NCBI GenBank assembly: GCA_963832835.1
Contig: CAWHVD010000001.1
Coordinates: 2,521,091-2,585,090, forward strand
Source of the DNA: CAVPKN01 sp963832835
GTDB taxonomy: Bacteria; Chlamydiota; Chlamydiia; Chlamydiales; JAAKFR01
DNA length: 64,000 bases
Direction of reading: 5' to 3'
Shown here: in pieces, positions 27,415 through 35,117 of the stretch
Position numbering within the stretch: position 1 is the stretch's first letter
Layout of the letters: each line of letters begins with the position of its first letter
Notes under the pieces: model-generated
Database searches by the model: none
Told to the model about the DNA's origin: nothing
Seen by the model: the letters and a program-made list of their open reading frames with translations, nothing else
Translations under genes and position numbers: made by a program

Positions 27415-27857
27415 GAATTGTGCTTTTTGCCCCTGAGATTCCTCAAAATGCTGGTAATGTCGCCCGTTCGTGCGCTGTTACCGGCGCTCAGCTTTTTCTA
27501 GTCCGTCCCTTGGGCTTCAATCTCACCGACAAACACCTGAAACGCTCAGGCCTGGATTACTGGAATGATGTTGAGGTCCTTATTGTGGACAGTCTAGAAG
27601 AAGCCCTCAATGGCCCCGCCTATTTTTTGTCTACTAAAGGGACAAAGTCGTATACGGATATAACTTTTGAAAGAAATGCTTGCCTTGTCTTTGGCTCAGA
27701 AACTGCCGGACTTCCAGCCTGGGTACATGAAAAATGGCCTGGACAGTTCTACAAGGTCCCCATGAAACCACAAGCGCGCTCGTTGAATCTCTCAAACACC
27801 GTCGCTATTGTACTCTACGAGGCTCTGCGCCAACACAATTTTGTATTTTTTAATTAA
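27411..27857 (+). CDS. trmL: tRNA (cytidine(34)-2'-O)-methyltransferase TrmL (SpoU family)
   Basis: A SPOUT-fold methyltransferase of 148 residues, TrmL length, with only the catalytic domain. Diagnostic segments are PEIPQNAGNVARSCA, VFGSETAGLP and the knot motif RSLNLSNTVAIVLYEA. TrmL methylates the ribose of the wobble base in tRNA-Leu isoacceptors. It is the last gene of the hisS-aspS-mip-trmL run and is followed by inverted repeats rather than another co-directional gene. Confidence 0.94.
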   Translation: MRIVLFAPEIPQNAGNVARSCAVTGAQLFLVRPLGFNLTDKHLKRSGLDYWNDVEVLIVDSLEEALNGPAYFLSTKGTKSYTDITFERNACLVFGSETAGLPAWVHEKWPGQFYKVPMKPQARSLNLSNTVAIVLYEALRQHNFVFFN

Positions 27858-27957
27858 ATACAAAGACACAAAGATACAAAGCCACAAAGCCACTGAGATA
27901 GAAAAGTAGACCTCTCCCTTCTCTATGGCTTTGTCCCTTTGCGTCTCTGTGTATAAA
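27858..27957. repeat. inverted repeat made of ACAAAG-type units, downstream of trmL
   Basis: The left part (ATACAAAGACACAAAGATAC, then AAAGCCAC) pairs imperfectly with the right part (GGCTTTGTCCCTTTGCGTCT, then CTGTGTATAAA). Together they form a long hairpin of about 30-base arms. It could stop transcription from trmL, though there is no clean T run. The ACAAAG units make it look like a decayed repeat. Confidence 0.7.
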
Positions 27958-27959
27958 TA

Positions 27960-28126
27960 ATCCTAAAAACGGCAGTTGGAGACGGCAAAGTGATGCAAGC
28001 TTTTGATTTAGAATCACTTTTAATAGGGGGCGCACATTCCCAAATGGTGAAGGGGCCCCCTAATGGAAGCGATTCTGGATCAAAAGATTGCGTCAATTTG
28101 CCGTCTCCAACTGCCGTTTTTAGGAT
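27960..28126. repeat. 167-bp palindromic element downstream of trxA
   Basis: A near-complete palindrome of exactly 167 bases. The outer 30 bases (starting ATCCTAAAAACGGCAGTTGG) are exact inverted repeats, and imperfect pairing continues to about 73 bases per arm around a GC-rich centre. It ends 5 bases before the trxA stop codon. The sequence differs from the family 1 repeat and from the in-gene elements, but length and design are the same. Confidence 0.93.
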
Positions 28127-28131
28127 AATAC

Positions 28132-28458
28132 CTAAAGGACTTCGGTGACCATTTTACGAAGAGAATCGAGGTCCTTTAGGCCCACCACTCGCTTGACCAC
28201 TTCTCCGTTTTTGAAAAGGATCAAAGTAGGAATGGAAGTGACCTCGAATCTGGCAGCCACGCTGACTGACTGATCAGTGTCGACCTTTGCTACGGTCATC
28301 TTACCTGACATCTCTTGGGCTAGTTCTTCTACGATGGGGGCAAGCATCCTACATGGACCACACCAATCGGCATAAAAATCGATAAGAACCACTCCTTGAG
28401 CAACTCCTTGATCGAAATTATCATCATTGAATTGCTTGATCAAATCTGAATGGGCCAT
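28132..28458 (-). CDS. trxA: thioredoxin
   Basis: A thioredoxin of 108 residues with active site DWCGPCRM and the cis-proline segment VTSIPTLILFKNGE. It is a general cytoplasmic disulfide reductant. ATG 28458 has GGAG a few bases upstream (TAGGAGAAAAA on the minus strand). The gene stands alone, followed by a 167-bp palindrome that may act as its terminator. As I recall, trxA lies next to spoU/trmL in C. trachomatis too (CT539/CT540). Confidence 0.97.
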   Translation of the reverse strand: MAHSDLIKQFNDDNFDQGVAQGVVLIDFYADWCGPCRMLAPIVEELAQEMSGKMTVAKVDTDQSVSVAARFEVTSIPTLILFKNGEVVKRVVGLKDLDSLRKMVTEVL

Positions 28459-28544
28459 TTTTTCTCCTAAGAATTCGAAAAGTTCACCAAATCTTAACCT
28501 GATGGTGCAAATAATTCAACTGTACCCTTATGATTTTTCTCGAT

Positions 28545-28628
28545 GCGGCCATGGCGGAATTGGTAGACGCGCTAGATTCAGGTTCTAGTCGGGGCAACTC
28601 GGTGGAAGTTCGACTCTTCTTGGCCGCA
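28545..28628 (+). tRNA. tRNA-Leu (anticodon CAG)
   Basis: An 84-base gene. The acceptor stem GCGGCCA pairs with TGGCCGC. The anticodon arm is CTAGA-TTCAGGT-TCTAG with anticodon CAG. A long variable arm (CGGGGCAACTCG) is present as expected for tRNA-Leu, and the T loop contains GTTCGACTC. CCA is not encoded. The thiN start codon lies only 4 bases after its 3' end. Confidence 0.95.
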
Positions 28629-28632
28629 AATC

Positions 28633-29283
28633 ATGAAGAATACTAATCATATCTTGGTTGTCGCAAACGGCGAGCCCCCCTCTCCCGCTCTTCTGCAGTG
28701 CTTGCTAAAAGAACACGGCAGGTTAGTGGCCGTTGATGGGGGTTTGCATATCTGTCTCCGTTATGGCCTAGAGCCTGACCTGTTGATCGGAGATTTTGAT
28801 TCTATTTCCAAGCAGACTCGCTCTCAGCTTTCCAAAACCCTACAAATCCATACCCCCGATCAAGGTAAAAGCGATCTCGAAAAAGCCCTGGAATATCTTT
28901 TCCAAGAGGGAAGTGATTCCACGCTCATCACTGTGTGTGGCGCATCGGGCAAGAGACTGGATCACACTTTGACAAACATTTGCCTCCTTTGTCGCTATCC
29001 TGGTAAAGTAAAATTTGAGTCGGATACCGAATGGAGCATGGCCCTACCTCCCTCCTACACATTCACCAGTAAAAAAGGGCAATTGCTGTCACTTATTCCG
29101 GTCAGCACCTCAGCCCAAGGCGTCGTGACACAAGGATTGAAATGGGAACTCAACGGGGCTACATTGGACAAATATTTTGTCAGCATTTCCAATGTATGTT
29201 TGGGAGATCGTGTTTCAATCACATTTGCTTCGGGTAACCTTGTAGCATGTTTTGCAAAAGTGGGAGTACATGGGGAGTCTTAG
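28633..29283 (+). CDS. thiN: thiamine pyrophosphokinase
   Basis: A protein of 216 residues of the TPK family, which makes thiamine diphosphate from thiamine and ATP and so lets the cell use imported vitamin B1. Diagnostic segments are VAVDGGLHICLRYGLEPDLLIGDFDS, the DQGKSDLEKAL motif and GASGKRLDHTLTN. The ATG lies 4 bases after tRNA-Leu, leaving no room for a separate ribosome site. Either it is read as leaderless mRNA after tRNA processing, or an upstream promoter drives a joint transcript. It overlaps the next permease gene by 14 bases. No thiamine synthesis genes are seen in the window. Confidence 0.9.
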   Translation: MKNTNHILVVANGEPPSPALLQCLLKEHGRLVAVDGGLHICLRYGLEPDLLIGDFDSISKQTRSQLSKTLQIHTPDQGKSDLEKALEYLFQEGSDSTLITVCGASGKRLDHTLTNICLLCRYPGKVKFESDTEWSMALPPSYTFTSKKGQLLSLIPVSTSAQGVVTQGLKWELNGATLDKYFVSISNVCLGDRVSITFASGNLVACFAKVGVHGES

Positions 29284-30484
29284 ATCTATTGGGCAAGTGA
29301 TCACAGCAGGCTTATTCTTAGCTGGCATTTGCTTGGGTATTGCATATTTCAGCATCCCCATTTTGACGGGGATTGCCGGTTTTATACCCGGCTGTTTGAT
29401 GACTCTCCTTGTATGGATTTTTTCCCTGGCAATTGGGTTGCTCTATGCCGAAGCGACTTTGACCCAACCAGATGGCGCCAACCTTGCCTCAATCTCCTAT
29501 GCCCTTTTGGGCAAAACATGGATGATCATCCTTTCTATCGTTTTCTGTATCAACCTCGTTACCTATCTCGCCTCTTATGCTTATTTTGCAGCAGAATTCT
29601 TTCAATGGTTCTTTGAAAGAGCCTTTCATATCTCAATCTCCCCGTTGATGGCTGAGCTTTTTAGTACACTCCCTTTTTGCTTGATTGTCTTTTTGGGATT
29701 GCAGTTTTCCATGCGCTTGAGCTCACTACTTGTCATTGGACTTCTGATTTCATTTATCCTGATGTGCTACCAAGGGAGCACATCCGTTGTATCCACCCGC
29801 CTTTTGGAACGGCATTGGACCTACACCATTTTTTCAGTCCCAATCCTGTTTAGCTCTCTGGGATTCGTTGGCATTGTTCCTGTGCTATGCACCTATCTGG
29901 ACAGAAGTCCTACCAAAATTCGTCTTACTTTAGTAATGGGCACAGTGATCCCTTTGGTCATCTATATTTTTTGGCAGTGGTTCATGTTGGGCTCTTTTTC
30001 AGTCAGCAAATTTTGGGTTTTGTACGAAGAAGCGGCCAATTCTGGGTCAGTGATCTCTCTTACCCAAACAATCCCTAACGTTAAATATTTTTTAAACTTT
30101 CTTGTTTTTTTCTCAATGGCCACCTCTTTAATTGGAAATGGAGTTGCTACCGTAGAATTTCTAAGAGATCTGCTGCACATGCCTTTGAAAAAGTGTAGAG
30201 GCTTACCCCGTTTAGCGATCTGCTGTTTCGTGTTTGGATTAACATTGCTAGCTGCTCTATATCAAGGACAATTTTTTATCTCCTTGATTCAGAAATTTAC
30301 AGCACCTTTAGGCTCCATTTTGATCAATGGGATGATCCCTGTCCTAATGGTTGTTCAGGCCCGTTATTTACAAAAGCTTCAGGGTCCTAGAATGCTCAGC
30401 GGGGGTAGTATTTCCCTTTTTGCCCTGGGGTTATGCTTACTTATCTTAATTTATTTAGAAGGAGTGGAGTTCATTAGCTCCTAG
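29270..30484 (+). CDS. tyrP: aromatic amino acid permease (TyrP, HAAAP family)
   Basis: An integral membrane protein of about 404 residues with roughly 11 helices. The start (ITAGLFLAGICLGIAYFSIPILTGIAGFIPG) carries the conserved family pattern of hydroxy/aromatic amino acid permeases, and the size matches chlamydial TyrP. It probably imports Tyr or Trp with protons or sodium. The frame is also open from TTG 29252; ATG 29270 has GGGAG close upstream. It overlaps thiN by 14 bases. The neighbouring vitamin and amino acid functions fit a parasite that salvages nutrients. Confidence 0.85.
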   Translation: MGSLRSIGQVITAGLFLAGICLGIAYFSIPILTGIAGFIPGCLMTLLVWIFSLAIGLLYAEATLTQPDGANLASISYALLGKTWMIILSIVFCINLVTYLASYAYFAAEFFQWFFERAFHISISPLMAELFSTLPFCLIVFLGLQFSMRLSSLLVIGLLISFILMCYQGSTSVVSTRLLERHWTYTIFSVPILFSSLGFVGIVPVLCTYLDRSPTKIRLTLVMGTVIPLVIYIFWQWFMLGSFSVSKFWVLYEEAANSGSVISLTQTIPNVKYFLNFLVFFSMATSLIGNGVATVEFLRDLLHMPLKKCRGLPRLAICCFVFGLTLLAALYQGQFFISLIQKFTAPLGSILINGMIPVLMVVQARYLQKLQGPRMLSGGSISLFALGLCLLILIYLEGVEFISS

Positions 30485-30552
30485 AATCCCTTGTATATAA
30501 ACCGGCTGTTTGATACCTTATTCTTCTAAAAACAGAATTTTGAGGCATTCTA

Positions 30553-31269
30553 ATGGTCCTGCCCGCTACCATGAAAACCACTCTTTTACAGTTTCTGCAA
30601 GAGAGACGCTCTCCCGAGCTTCTTGTTGCCTATCTCTTTTATTTAGAGCAGCGTTTTCAATTGCATCCTGTTGCTTTTGTACGCGACAAGATGATTTATC
30701 AAAGTACAGAAGAAGCAATCAAAAAGCTCGAAGCAGAAGGTAAGGTTTGGCGCGAGACCGAAATCAAAATCGGCTATGGCCCTCCTGCTGTTGATGAATT
30801 GACAAGAAAAATTTATATCTGCCCCTTTACCGGAAAAGTCTTTGCAGACAATACCCATCCCAATCCTCAAGATGCCATTTACGATTGGGTCTCTAAGTGC
30901 CCTGAAAACACTGAAAGATTGGGTGGAGTTCCAGTTAAACGCTTTTTCGTATCCGAAGATCCGGATGTGATTCGTAATTACATTAAGCCTCCTAAAGTAG
31001 CGACATCCAAAACTGTTTTCTCATCTGCTGTTACTGGAAAGTTGTACAACTCTAAAGAGGCAGTGATCCGGGACTTTAAAGAGCATTACCTCAAACCCAT
31101 GACACTTGTCGAAGTACAGAATCAAAATCGTTTCCAACTCGAAGAATCGTTCCTCAGCTTCATTCAAGACCACCTCCAAGAAGATAAAATTGCCGGTTTT
31201 GTGGAAAATTTAGCGGAAGATCCCGCATTCCATCCTTTTGTCACCAAATGGATCGAGGCGGAAGAATAG
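30553..31269 (+). CDS. conserved chlamydial protein (DUF2709-type), 238 aa
   Basis: A soluble protein of 238 residues with no known activity. It contains a central segment with ICPFTGKVFADNTHPNPQDAIYDWVSKCPEN and a second similar motif (SAVTGKLYNSKEAVIRDF), suggesting a duplicated small fold. I recall a Chlamydiae-specific family (DUF2709, CT538) at this place upstream of tsaE, and both length and order fit. ATG 30553 has GAGG seven bases upstream; a second Met at 30571 is possible. The end overlaps tsaE by 22 bases. Confidence 0.75.
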   Translation: MVLPATMKTTLLQFLQERRSPELLVAYLFYLEQRFQLHPVAFVRDKMIYQSTEEAIKKLEAEGKVWRETEIKIGYGPPAVDELTRKIYICPFTGKVFADNTHPNPQDAIYDWVSKCPENTERLGGVPVKRFFVSEDPDVIRNYIKPPKVATSKTVFSSAVTGKLYNSKEAVIRDFKEHYLKPMTLVEVQNQNRFQLEESFLSFIQDHLQEDKIAGFVENLAEDPAFHPFVTKWIEAEE

Positions 31270-31742
31270 GCGTTTATAGTACCCAATCAGCAGAAGATAC
31301 CATTGCGTACGGCCGCACTCTGGCTGAGCATTTAAAGCCGGGGGATGTGGTATGTTTGTTTGGGGATTTAGGAGCAGGCAAAACGACCCTGATCAAGGGA
31401 ATTGTAGGAGCTTTAACTCCCGCCGACCCTGATACTGTTTGCAGTCCTACCTTTGCGTACATGAATATCTACACCGGAGCTACGCCTGTTTTCCACTTTG
31501 ATTTGTATCGATTAGAGGATAGCGAGGCATTTTTAAGCCTCGGATTTGAAGAATACCTGTTCGGCCAGGGCATCTGCTGCATTGAATGGAGCGAGAGAAT
31601 TGAGGCAATTCTCCCTCCCTATACGCAACGGATCACCCTAGAACACGCAGGAGAAGCAAAACGGATCATCACACATGAAATTCCAAAAAGCCCATTACCT
31701 GAAAACAGTTGTTCAGAGCAAAGATCTTCCTACCTACGATGA
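31248..31742 (+). CDS. tsaE: tRNA t6A biosynthesis ATPase TsaE (YjeE)
   Basis: A P-loop protein of 164 residues. Walker A is LFGDLGAGKTTLIKGI; FHFDLYRLEDSEAF and the segment CCIEWSERI are typical of TsaE. With TsaB and TsaD it makes N6-threonylcarbamoyladenosine at position 37 of ANN-decoding tRNAs. Its start overlaps the upstream gene by 22 bases and its end overlaps engB by 68 bases, an unusually long overlap. The last 20 or so residues (from THEIPKSPLP) lie in this overlap and may be a later extension. Confidence 0.93.
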   Translation: MDRGGRIGVYSTQSAEDTIAYGRTLAEHLKPGDVVCLFGDLGAGKTTLIKGIVGALTPADPDTVCSPTFAYMNIYTGATPVFHFDLYRLEDSEAFLSLGFEEYLFGQGICCIEWSERIEAILPPYTQRITLEHAGEAKRIITHEIPKSPLPENSCSEQRSSYLR

Positions 31743-32262
31743 CTTGCCTGAAATTGCAGTATTGGGCCGATCGAACGTAGGTAAATCCTCTTTACTGAAC
31801 AATCTTTTTGGTTCTAAAAATCTGGTAAAAACCTCCTCAACGCCCGGAAAGACCCGCGCGCTGAATTTTTTTCTTGTCGATGAGCAGCTTGTATTTGTAG
31901 ACATGCCAGGTTATGGGTATGCCGGGGGGCCTGTAAGCGATAAAAAACAGTGGGGCGCACTCATAGAGCACTATCTTAATACAAGGCCCACCTTGAAAAT
32001 CTTGCTTTTCTTGTTCGATATCCGACGCTTGCCAAGCCCAGAAGATGAACAGATGTTGGATTGGATACGTCACCGTGGCCTTCCTACCCTTCTCTTGCTA
32101 ACTAAAGCCGATAAAGTAGGCCAGTCAGAGCGCGCCCTGCAGACCAGGAGAATAACAAGTAGGCTAAAAGACATCCCCTATGTACACTATTCAGTAATCA
32201 AAAACGAAGGGCGCAAGGAATTGATCGCCAAGATATGTGGAATCCTCTATGGCTCTGCTTAA
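31675..32262 (+). CDS. engB: ribosome biogenesis GTPase EngB/YsxC
   Basis: A small GTPase of 195 residues needed for late assembly of the large ribosomal subunit. G1 is GRSNVGKSSL, the switch/G2 region is TSSTPGKTRALNFF, G3 is DMPGYGYA, G4 is TKADK and G5 is SVIK. ATG 31675 gives the family start (KFQKAHYLKTVV), which confirms a 68-base overlap with tsaE. The 3' end overlaps the dnaQ-like gene. As I recall, C. trachomatis has tsaE and dnaQ side by side (CT537, CT536), so engB appears to be an additional member of the block. Confidence 0.95.
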   Translation: MKFQKAHYLKTVVQSKDLPTYDDLPEIAVLGRSNVGKSSLLNNLFGSKNLVKTSSTPGKTRALNFFLVDEQLVFVDMPGYGYAGGPVSDKKQWGALIEHYLNTRPTLKILLFLFDIRRLPSPEDEQMLDWIRHRGLPTLLLLTKADKVGQSERALQTRRITSRLKDIPYVHYSVIKNEGRKELIAKICGILYGSA

Positions 32263-32998
32263 AGAAGCGACGTTCATCTGCCTCGATTGTGAATTTACAG
32301 GTCTTGACCCTGAAAATGATCGCATTCTTGAGTTAGCCGCTGCCCGCTTTAAATTAAGCGGGGTGATCGACAACATCGATTTGCTCGTCAATCCCGGATG
32401 CACTATTTCACCCGAATCGTTTGCGATCCACCATATTTCTGAAGAAATGATTTCTTCGAAACCCTTCATCGAATCGGTTCTACCCTCCTTTTTAGCCTTT
32501 GTGGGCCGAGATACCATTGTTGGACATGCCATAGGATGCGACCTTGATATGCTCGAAAAAGCAGCAAACCGTGCAGGCATTCCCTATCACCTCAAAGGAC
32601 GCTCTTCTATCGATACGCTGCGCCTAGCCCGCATGTACGGAGATAGCCCCAACAATTCCTTAGAAACCCTTGCCTCTCATTTTAATGTTGCTAATCCGGG
32701 ATCGCATCGTGCGCTCAACGACGTGATGATGAACATCGAGGTTTTCAAACACCTTGTACGGAAATTCAGAACCGTAGATCAAATTTTCGATGTCTTGTCC
32801 CATCCCATCAAGATGAAATACATGCCGCTTGGTAAGCACAAAGGCCGGCTCTTTAGTGAAATTCCCTTCCAATATCTTCAATGGGCCGCACACGTGGATT
32901 TTGACCAGGACCTACTTTTCACTATACGCCTGGAGTTAAAAAAAAGAAAAAAAGGGGAAAATTTTGGACAAGCAGCCAGCCCCTTTGCAGATCTATAG
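32249..32998 (+). CDS. dnaQ: DnaQ-type 3'-5' exonuclease with C-terminal DUF3820-like domain
   Basis: A DEDDh exonuclease of 249 residues. Exo I is FICLDCEFTGLDPENDRILELAA, Exo II is VGHAIGCDLDML and Exo III is HRALNDVMMN with the catalytic His. Residues from about 190 (MPLGKHKGRLFSEIPFQYLQWA) match the small domain often fused to such nucleases. It may act as a proofreading subunit or in repair or RNA turnover. The preferred start is ATG 32249 (MALLKEATF), overlapping engB by 14 bases; an in-frame GTG lies at 32237. Ten bases separate it from pdxS. Confidence 0.9.
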   Translation: MALLKEATFICLDCEFTGLDPENDRILELAAARFKLSGVIDNIDLLVNPGCTISPESFAIHHISEEMISSKPFIESVLPSFLAFVGRDTIVGHAIGCDLDMLEKAANRAGIPYHLKGRSSIDTLRLARMYGDSPNNSLETLASHFNVANPGSHRALNDVMMNIEVFKHLVRKFRTVDQIFDVLSHPIKMKYMPLGKHKGRLFSEIPFQYLQWAAHVDFDQDLLFTIRLELKKRKKGENFGQAASPFADL

Positions 32999-33008
32999 GA
33001 GTACTTTC

Positions 33009-33893
33009 ATGGAAATAAAAGGTTCATTTGACGTGAAAATTGGCCTCGCCGAAATGTTGAAGGGAGGAGTCATCATGGATGTCACCAACCCCGTTCAAGC
33101 CAAAATCGCTGAAGATGCGGGTGCATGCGCCGTGATGGCCCTTGAGCGGATCCCTTCCGACATCCGTATCGAGGGTGGAGTAGCTCGGATGAGCTCCATC
33201 GACCTTATCAAAGCTATTCAAGATACGGTTTCCATCCCTGTCATGGCTAAATGCCGCATTGGCCACTTTGCAGAAGCTCAGATTTTAGCTGCCCTTGAAG
33301 TGGATTTTATCGATGAAAGTGAAGTGCTCACACCGGCTGATGAAGAAAACCACATCGACAAAAATCCCTTTACCATTCCCTTTGTCTGCGGAGCCCGCGA
33401 TCTGGGAGAAGCGTTGCGCCGTATCGGAGAGGGTGCCGCTATGATTCGTACCAAAGGGGAGGCCGGCAGTGGAAACATTGTTGAGGCGGTACGCCACATG
33501 AGGGCTATTCAATCAGCGATACGCCGGCTCCAAACAATGGAACCATCGGAGCTGATGGCCGAGGCCAAAAGGCTCATGGCCCCTTATGAACTTGTCTGCC
33601 AAATCGCCCGTACAGGCAAACTCCCTGTCCCTAACTTTTCAGCAGGAGGCATTGCTACACCTGCTGACGCTGCCCTGATGATGCAACTTGGGGCTGAAAG
33701 CATCTTTGTTGGATCGGGCATTTTCAAATCCAGTGACCCTGAGAAACGGGCAAGAGCGATGGTGCTTGCTGCCACTTACTACAAAGATGCTCAAAAGCTA
33801 GTTGAAATCTCAGCTGGCCTCTTGTCTGGGATGCCAGGGATCGATCTGCGCAAGTTGGCTAAAGAGGAGCTATTGGCCTCCCGTGGTTGGTAA
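33009..33893 (+). CDS. pdxS: pyridoxal 5'-phosphate synthase subunit PdxS
   Basis: The synthase subunit of the DXP-independent vitamin B6 pathway, 294 residues, full length. It builds PLP from ribose 5-phosphate, glyceraldehyde 3-phosphate and ammonia supplied by PdxT. Signature segments are GGVIMDVTNPVQAKIAEDAGA, the lysine-containing VMAKCRIGHFAEA, and RTKGEAGSGNIVEAVRHMR. ATG 33009 has AGGAG seven bases upstream; the longer open frame is not needed. It overlaps pdxT by 11 bases. Chlamydia species lack this pathway as far as I know, so the pair looks acquired. It sits between dnaQ and the thioesterase, neighbours in C. trachomatis order. Confidence 0.97.
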   Translation: MEIKGSFDVKIGLAEMLKGGVIMDVTNPVQAKIAEDAGACAVMALERIPSDIRIEGGVARMSSIDLIKAIQDTVSIPVMAKCRIGHFAEAQILAALEVDFIDESEVLTPADEENHIDKNPFTIPFVCGARDLGEALRRIGEGAAMIRTKGEAGSGNIVEAVRHMRAIQSAIRRLQTMEPSELMAEAKRLMAPYELVCQIARTGKLPVPNFSAGGIATPADAALMMQLGAESIFVGSGIFKSSDPEKRARAMVLAATYYKDAQKLVEISAGLLSGMPGIDLRKLAKEELLASRGW

Positions 33894-34677
33894 AATAGGT
33901 GTATTGGCCTTGCAAGGGGCTTTTGCTAAACATGTCGATGTGCTCGAGCGGATCGGGGTTTCGGCTCTTGAGGTTCGCTACCCTTCCCAACTCTCCCATT
34001 GTGATGGCCTGATTTTACCCGGTGGAGAATCGACTACCATGACAAAGCAAATTCTTGAGATGGGCTTTGCCCAGCCTCTTAAAGAGTTTGCGCAGCACGC
34101 CCCCCTGTTTGGCACCTGTGCAGGCATGATTTTGATGGCGCAAGCTGGGATTTTGGGACTTCTTGACATCACCGTAGATCGCAATGCGTATGGTAGACAG
34201 TCAGATTCGTTTTCTTGCAACTTAGATCTCACTTTCACATCCTCTCCCCTAAGGGCTCGTAAAGAAATAACTTCCGAATTTGAACTCTGCGAGACAAAGC
34301 CCGATCGAAGCGAGCGTAGCTTGTATCCGAGCGAGGAGCACCATTCCCAAATTGAGAAGGGCGAGGCGGAGGATCGATTGGGCGAGGTCGTAGCCAGTCC
34401 AAATGCGGAAGTTATTTCTTTACGAGCCCTTAAAGCCATTTTTATCCGCGCGCCGCGCATTTCAAGCATTGACTCTTCAAATGTCCAGATTCTTGCAAGC
34501 TATGCAGGTATTGCTGTTTGCGTGAGGCAAGGATTCCATTTAGCCTCTTCTTTTCATCCGGAGTTGACAAATGATCCGATAATGCATCAATATTTTATCC
34601 AACTATGCATGCAGGAAAAACAGTCGGCTCAACGGCCATCACAAACCATACCTACAAAGTCTTTCCAAACGATCTGA
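33883..34677 (+). CDS. pdxT: PLP synthase glutaminase subunit PdxT with an in-frame palindromic insertion
   Basis: A class I glutaminase of 264 residues that releases ammonia for PdxS. The nucleophile is in GTCAGMI, LPGGESTTM forms the oxyanion region, and the His-Glu pair lies in SFHPELT. GTG 33883 gives the family start (VGKIGVLALQGAF). Normal PdxT is about 190-200 residues; the excess is explained by about 60 residues (124-183) that fall between SFSCNLDLTFTSSPL and KAIFIRAPRI. These are encoded by a palindromic element at 34250-34432. This is a loop region away from the catalytic motifs, so activity may persist. The C-terminal tail overlaps the thioesterase gene by 73 bases. Confidence 0.93.
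   Translation: MVGKIGVLALQGAFAKHVDVLERIGVSALEVRYPSQLSHCDGLILPGGESTTMTKQILEMGFAQPLKEFAQHAPLFGTCAGMILMAQAGILGLLDITVDRNAYGRQSDSFSCNLDLTFTSSPLRARKEITSEFELCETKPDRSERSLYPSEEHHSQIEKGEAEDRLGEVVASPNAEVISLRALKAIFIRAPRISSIDSSNVQILASYAGIAVCVRQGFHLASSFHPELTNDPIMHQYFIQLCMQEKQSAQRPSQTIPTKSFQTI
34250..34432. repeat. in-frame palindromic element (ARKEIT type) inside pdxT
   Basis: The ends are exact 27-base inverted repeats (starting TAAGGGCTCGTAAAGAAATA). Weaker pairing continues inward (AATTTGAACT against AATGCGG...CAGTCC). The inserted length is 180 bases, or 183 counted end to end, both multiples of three. The plus strand encodes RARKEITS to EVISLRAL; the minus strand encodes the same ends (ARKEITS, EVISLRAL), so the palindrome is in phase with the codons in both orientations. 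Confidence 0.93.
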
Positions 34678-35114
34678 ATACTAACGGTACAGTGTTTGGA
34701 GGATTGGTCATGAGTATGCTCGATCGCATTTCGCTCGTCGTTGCTGAACGACATAGCGAAAAAATCTGTGCAACCGCCTCGGTCGATGCCCTCCATTTTC
34801 TAGCTCCCGCGTATGTCGGAGAAGTGCTTATTTTCAAAGCTTCGGTCAACCGGGCATGGAATACTTCGATGGAAATCGGTGTGCGCGTGGAGGCTGAAAA
34901 TTTCCTGACAGCTGAGCACAGGCATGTGGTTTCTGCCTACTTTACCTTCGTCGCACTCGATGCCCACAATCATCCCACATCAGTGCCTGCAGCAATCCCG
35001 AAAACTGAATTAGAAAAAAGGCGCTACGAAGAGGCTGATATCCGGCGTCATCAGCGCTTTGCTGTCGCCTCCTCCACCAAAACGCGCCGTTCCGAAACAA
35101 AAAGGGATCATTGA
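34605..35114 (+). CDS. acyl-CoA thioesterase (YciA-type hotdog)
   Basis: A hotdog-fold thioesterase of 169 residues. FPNDLNTNGTVFGGLVMSMLD is the conserved N-terminal helix region with the catalytic acidic residue, and ATASVDALHFLAPAYVGE follows. The family hydrolyses acyl-CoA, probably medium to long chain. The C-terminal 35 residues are basic and low in complexity. ATG 34605 lies inside pdxT (73-base overlap). As I recall it is annotated yciA in C. trachomatis (CT535), one step past dnaQ (CT536), which fits pdxST having been inserted between them. Confidence 0.88.
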   Translation: MHAGKTVGSTAITNHTYKVFPNDLNTNGTVFGGLVMSMLDRISLVVAERHSEKICATASVDALHFLAPAYVGEVLIFKASVNRAWNTSMEIGVRVEAENFLTAEHRHVVSAYFTFVALDAHNHPTSVPAAIPKTELEKRRYEEADIRRHQRFAVASSTKTRRSETKRDH

Positions 35115-35117
35115 AAA

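Noticed and set aside
33978..34469. Minus-strand frame of 163 codons over pdxT
   Set aside because: It is kept open by the in-phase palindrome and lies antisense to a well-supported gene. I use it only as evidence for the element's symmetry.
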